Of a DNA stretch of 8,714 bases, positions 5,283 to 8,714 are shown piece after piece. This stretch comes from an uncultured Rhodocyclaceae bacterium (GTDB lineage: Bacteria; Pseudomonadota; Gammaproteobacteria; Burkholderiales; Rhodocyclaceae): contig CAIYZZ010000317.1 in assembly GCA_903930805.1 (NCBI GenBank), positions 1 through 8,714 on the forward strand. The letters run 5' to 3'. Each line of letters starts with the position of its first letter. Within the stretch, counting starts at the first letter, position 1. The notes under the pieces were generated by a model. The model was not told the origin of the DNA and made no database searches. It saw nothing but the letters and a program-made list of their open reading frames with translations. Position numbers and translations under genes: made by a program.

Positions 5283-6901
5283 TCGTCCAGTAGCGGCGAA
5301 TCACGCGGGGCGACCTTGCGGTAGAAGCTGCTGACCTCGGCGAGCTTGGGGTGCGCCGCATTGACCTGGCGTGCCTGCAGGATATAACGGTAAGCGCGTG
5401 CCACGCTATCGTTGTCCGTGCCATTCCGGTGGGCATACATCAGCAGCGCCAGAGCGGCGTTGAGGGCAATCTGCGCGTTGTTGGTGAGTCGGTCGGCGGC
5501 TTCAGTGAGCATGGCGATGGCCTGATCGAGTTGGCCTGCCTTGGCCAGTGCCACGGCGTCATTGTTCAGCTTGATCATGCGCTTGCGGGTGGCTTCGATA
5601 AAGATCGTGCCTTCGTCCGTCAGACCGGCCGCGGCAAACACGGCCTGCGCCTGGGCCAGAACGGTGTCGTTTTCATGGTGGTCCTCGGCGACGGTCTTGA
5701 TGATGTTTTTCGCCTCTTCCGGCTGGCCACCGGCGAAGCAGGCCTGAGCGACCTCGAGTGCCGTTTTTGCATCGAGGTTGGTCGTGCGCTGGACATCCAG
5801 CGCACGACCGAGGGCAGCCTTGGCAGCCTCCGGATTGCCGGCGCGTACATGCACTTGGCACTCGACTGCCGCTTGGCGTGCCGTCAGTTCAGACGAACGT
5901 GAAAAAGCATTGCCCATGTCTTTGACAGCAGCCAGCGCCTCGGTGGTCTTGCCCTGCTCGACGCAACTCTTGGCCAGGCCGGCGTAGTCGTCGTGACTCT
6001 TGAAAAAGCCGCTGCGGTCTTTTTCCACCACGCGCTTGAAAGCGCTTTCGGCACGCTCGAAATCCTGATTTTCGAGGGCGAGACTGCCCAGTTCGCGCGT
6101 GCGCCGCGTCGAGGGGGCCACTTTCAGGGCTTGCTCGACGATCTCCTGTGCCGCCGCCTTGTCGGTTTTCGCCAACAGGTTGGCAAGCGAATCGTAGGCG
6201 GCAAGATAGTTGGGATAGGCGACGAGCGCTTGCTCGAACATCTGCCGTGCTTCACTGTCCTGCCCGCTTGCGAGTTGCGCGCGGGCGAGGCCGACCACTG
6301 CCCAAGGGGTGGAGCGCTGTTGCAAAACAGTTTCGTACAGGGTGCGCGCTTCATCGGCTTTGCCTTCGATCAGCAGCAATTCACCCTTCAGTCGCTGAAC
6401 GTCGAGCACGTAGCGACCACTGGCAGCGATCAGCGTGTCGCAGGTGGTGAGCGCCTTGGCGCGATCACTATCTTTGCCTGGCCCCATCCAGCGATAGATC
6501 GGTTGCAGCGCGGTTTTCTTTTCGAAGATGCGGGCCAGCCGCGTACCAAGTATTTCCGCAGTGAAGGGTTTGAGCAGGTAGTCGTCCGGGGTGTATTCGG
6601 CGGCGGTGGCGACCTGCTCGTAGCCGGTTTCGCCGGTGACCATGAGAAAGGCGGTGGTGAGCGGCAGCAGTTCCTTGCGTCGCACCAATTCGAGGAGTTG
6701 CTGGCCGTCGGCACCCTGGCCGAGGTTGTAGTCGCAGACAATCAGGCCGTAACGCTGCCGGCTTATGCGTTCGATGGCCTCCTTGACATTGCGCGCCGTG
6801 TCGCAATGTTCGAGGCCGATGTCCGCCAACTGGATGCGCATGGCAGAGCGCATCTCGGGCATGTCGTCGATCAGCAGGCCGTACTTGTCGCGAAGATCCA
6901 T
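5279..6901 (-). CDS. Response regulator: CheY-like receiver plus TPR repeats (VieB-like architecture)
   Basis: The protein has 540 residues. The receiver (about 7-120) has the acid pair Asp12-Asp13, phosphoacceptor Asp57 (V-C-D-Y-N), Thr89 (M-V-T-G-E) and Lys111 (L-L-K-P-F), so phosphorylation should be possible. Residues about 150-520 are alpha-helical tetratricopeptide-like repeats, for example A-R-T-L-Y-E-T-V-L, A-R-Q-M-F-E-Q-A-L-V-A-Y-P-N and A-E-S-A-F-K-R-V-V. There is no DNA-binding output, so the output is probably protein-protein contact. Vibrio VieB has this domain order and modulates a partner kinase; that comparison is by architecture only. The ATG at 6901 is required by the position of the first receiver strand. 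No good Shine-Dalgarno precedes it, but ettA ends 9 nt upstream, which suggests translational coupling. It overlaps the kinase gene by ATGA. A perfect palindrome lies inside the gene at 5780-5809. Confidence 0.9.
   Translation of the reverse strand: MDLRDKYGLLIDDMPEMRSAMRIQLADIGLEHCDTARNVKEAIERISRQRYGLIVCDYNLGQGADGQQLLELVRRKELLPLTTAFLMVTGETGYEQVATAAEYTPDDYLLKPFTAEILGTRLARIFEKKTALQPIYRWMGPGKDSDRAKALTTCDTLIAASGRYVLDVQRLKGELLLIEGKADEARTLYETVLQQRSTPWAVVGLARAQLASGQDSEARQMFEQALVAYPNYLAAYDSLANLLAKTDKAAAQEIVEQALKVAPSTRRTRELGSLALENQDFERAESAFKRVVEKDRSGFFKSHDDYAGLAKSCVEQGKTTEALAAVKDMGNAFSRSSELTARQAAVECQVHVRAGNPEAAKAALGRALDVQRTTNLDAKTALEVAQACFAGGQPEEAKNIIKTVAEDHHENDTVLAQAQAVFAAAGLTDEGTIFIEATRKRMIKLNNDAVALAKAGQLDQAIAMLTEAADRLTNNAQIALNAALALLMYAHRNGTDNDSVARAYRYILQARQVNAAHPKLAEVSSFYRKVAPRDSPLLDE
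5780..5809. repeat. Perfect inverted repeat, 14-bp arms, 2-nt centre
   Basis: The left arm GGTCGTGCGCTGGA (5780-5793) is the exact reverse complement of the right arm TCCAGCGCACGACC (5796-5809), separated by CA. It sits inside the TPR part of the response regulator gene, over codons for R-A-L-D-V-Q-R-T-T. No T-run follows on either strand, so it is not a rho-independent terminator. In the mRNA it would form a strong hairpin. Confidence 0.9.
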
Positions 6902-6910
6902 GGCGAAATA

Positions 6911-8575
<1,665 letters not shown>

Positions 8576-8578
8576 GAA

Positions 8579-8714
8579 TCAGAATCCTGTAAAGAGAAAA
8601 TCCAGCGCGGCGAGGATTTCGTCGCGCTGTGGGGAAAGGTTCGCGACGGGGGTCTTGAGAGCACGGCGCGGAACCGTGGCGAGTTCCTGAGTCAGCATGA
8701 CCACGGTCAATCCG
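8579..8714 (-). CDS. ccdB: CcdB-family gyrase toxin, C-terminal 44 residues (gene continues beyond window)
   Basis: An open minus-strand frame enters at the window edge and ends at TGA 8579-8581, 3 nt before the ettA ATG. The 44 visible residues contain M-L-T-Q-E-L-A-T-V-P, then P-V-A-N-L-S-P-Q-R-D-E-I, and end A-A-L-D-F-L-F-T-G-F. This matches the CcdB C-terminus: F-plasmid CcdB has M-x-T-x-x-M-A-S-V-P, V-A-D-L-S-H-R-E and a W-G-I end. From memory, the chromosomal Vibrio fischeri CcdB ends very similarly in F-L-I-T-G-I. CcdB poisons DNA gyrase through GyrA, and its last three residues are needed for toxicity. Here they are T-G-F, with the Gly kept. A ccdA antitoxin would be expected just upstream, outside the window, so whether the pair is complete cannot be seen. 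Confidence 0.78.
   Translation of the reverse strand, partial: GLTVVMLTQELATVPRRALKTPVANLSPQRDEILAALDFLFTGF
8585..8588 (-). promoter_or_regulatory. Ribosome binding site of ettA inside the ccdB-like gene
   Basis: On the minus strand AGGA stands 9 nt before the ettA ATG, overlapping the last codons of the toxin gene. Translation of the two genes is therefore likely to be linked. Confidence 0.6.

Overview
The window reads as chromosomal DNA of a GC-rich, PHA-making betaproteobacterium. A Rhodocyclales-type organism (Azoarcus, Dechloromonas or Accumulibacter relatives) is my best guess. It rests on the PhaB, EttA and GGDEF/EAL sequence types and on GC-rich codon use. It is an inference, because no rRNA or other taxonomic marker is present.

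Layout. (1) 1-410, + strand: 3' nearly-complete part of a GlcG/HbpS-like (DUF336) gene. (2) 469-1209, - strand: an acetoacetyl-CoA reductase (phaB), convergent with the first gene. (3) 1210-1538: phaB leader and promoter side, then a small + strand ORF whose last ~35 codons look like the tail of a lost larger gene. (4) 1539-3425, + strand: a soluble PAS-GGDEF-EAL protein. Its cyclase half is intact with an I-site, but two catalytic positions of the EAL half are substituted. (5) 3432-4601, + strand: a YbdL/MtnE-like methionine aminotransferase, directly coupled to the GGDEF/EAL gene. (6) On the - strand, converging on it and read from right to left: the C-terminal end of a CcdB-family gyrase toxin (8579-8714, cut by the window edge), ettA (6911-8575), a receiver-TPR response regulator (5279-6901) and a short sensor-less histidine kinase (4626-5282). 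Their junctions are 3 nt, 9 nt and a 4-nt ATGA overlap, so the four are probably one transcription unit.

How they work together. The left part concerns carbon storage (PhaB makes (R)-3-hydroxybutyryl-CoA). The middle is a c-di-GMP signalling gene with a metabolic passenger. The right part combines a toxin, a ribosome-binding translation throttle and a phosphorelay pair in one tight cluster.

The points most worth attention are the degenerate EAL domain, the ccdB-ettA-RR-HK gene order, a perfect 14-bp-arm palindrome inside the response regulator gene, and the decapitated ORF coupled to the GGDEF/EAL gene. I found no CRISPR array, tRNA, rRNA, insertion sequence or phage gene, and no convincing rho-independent terminator.
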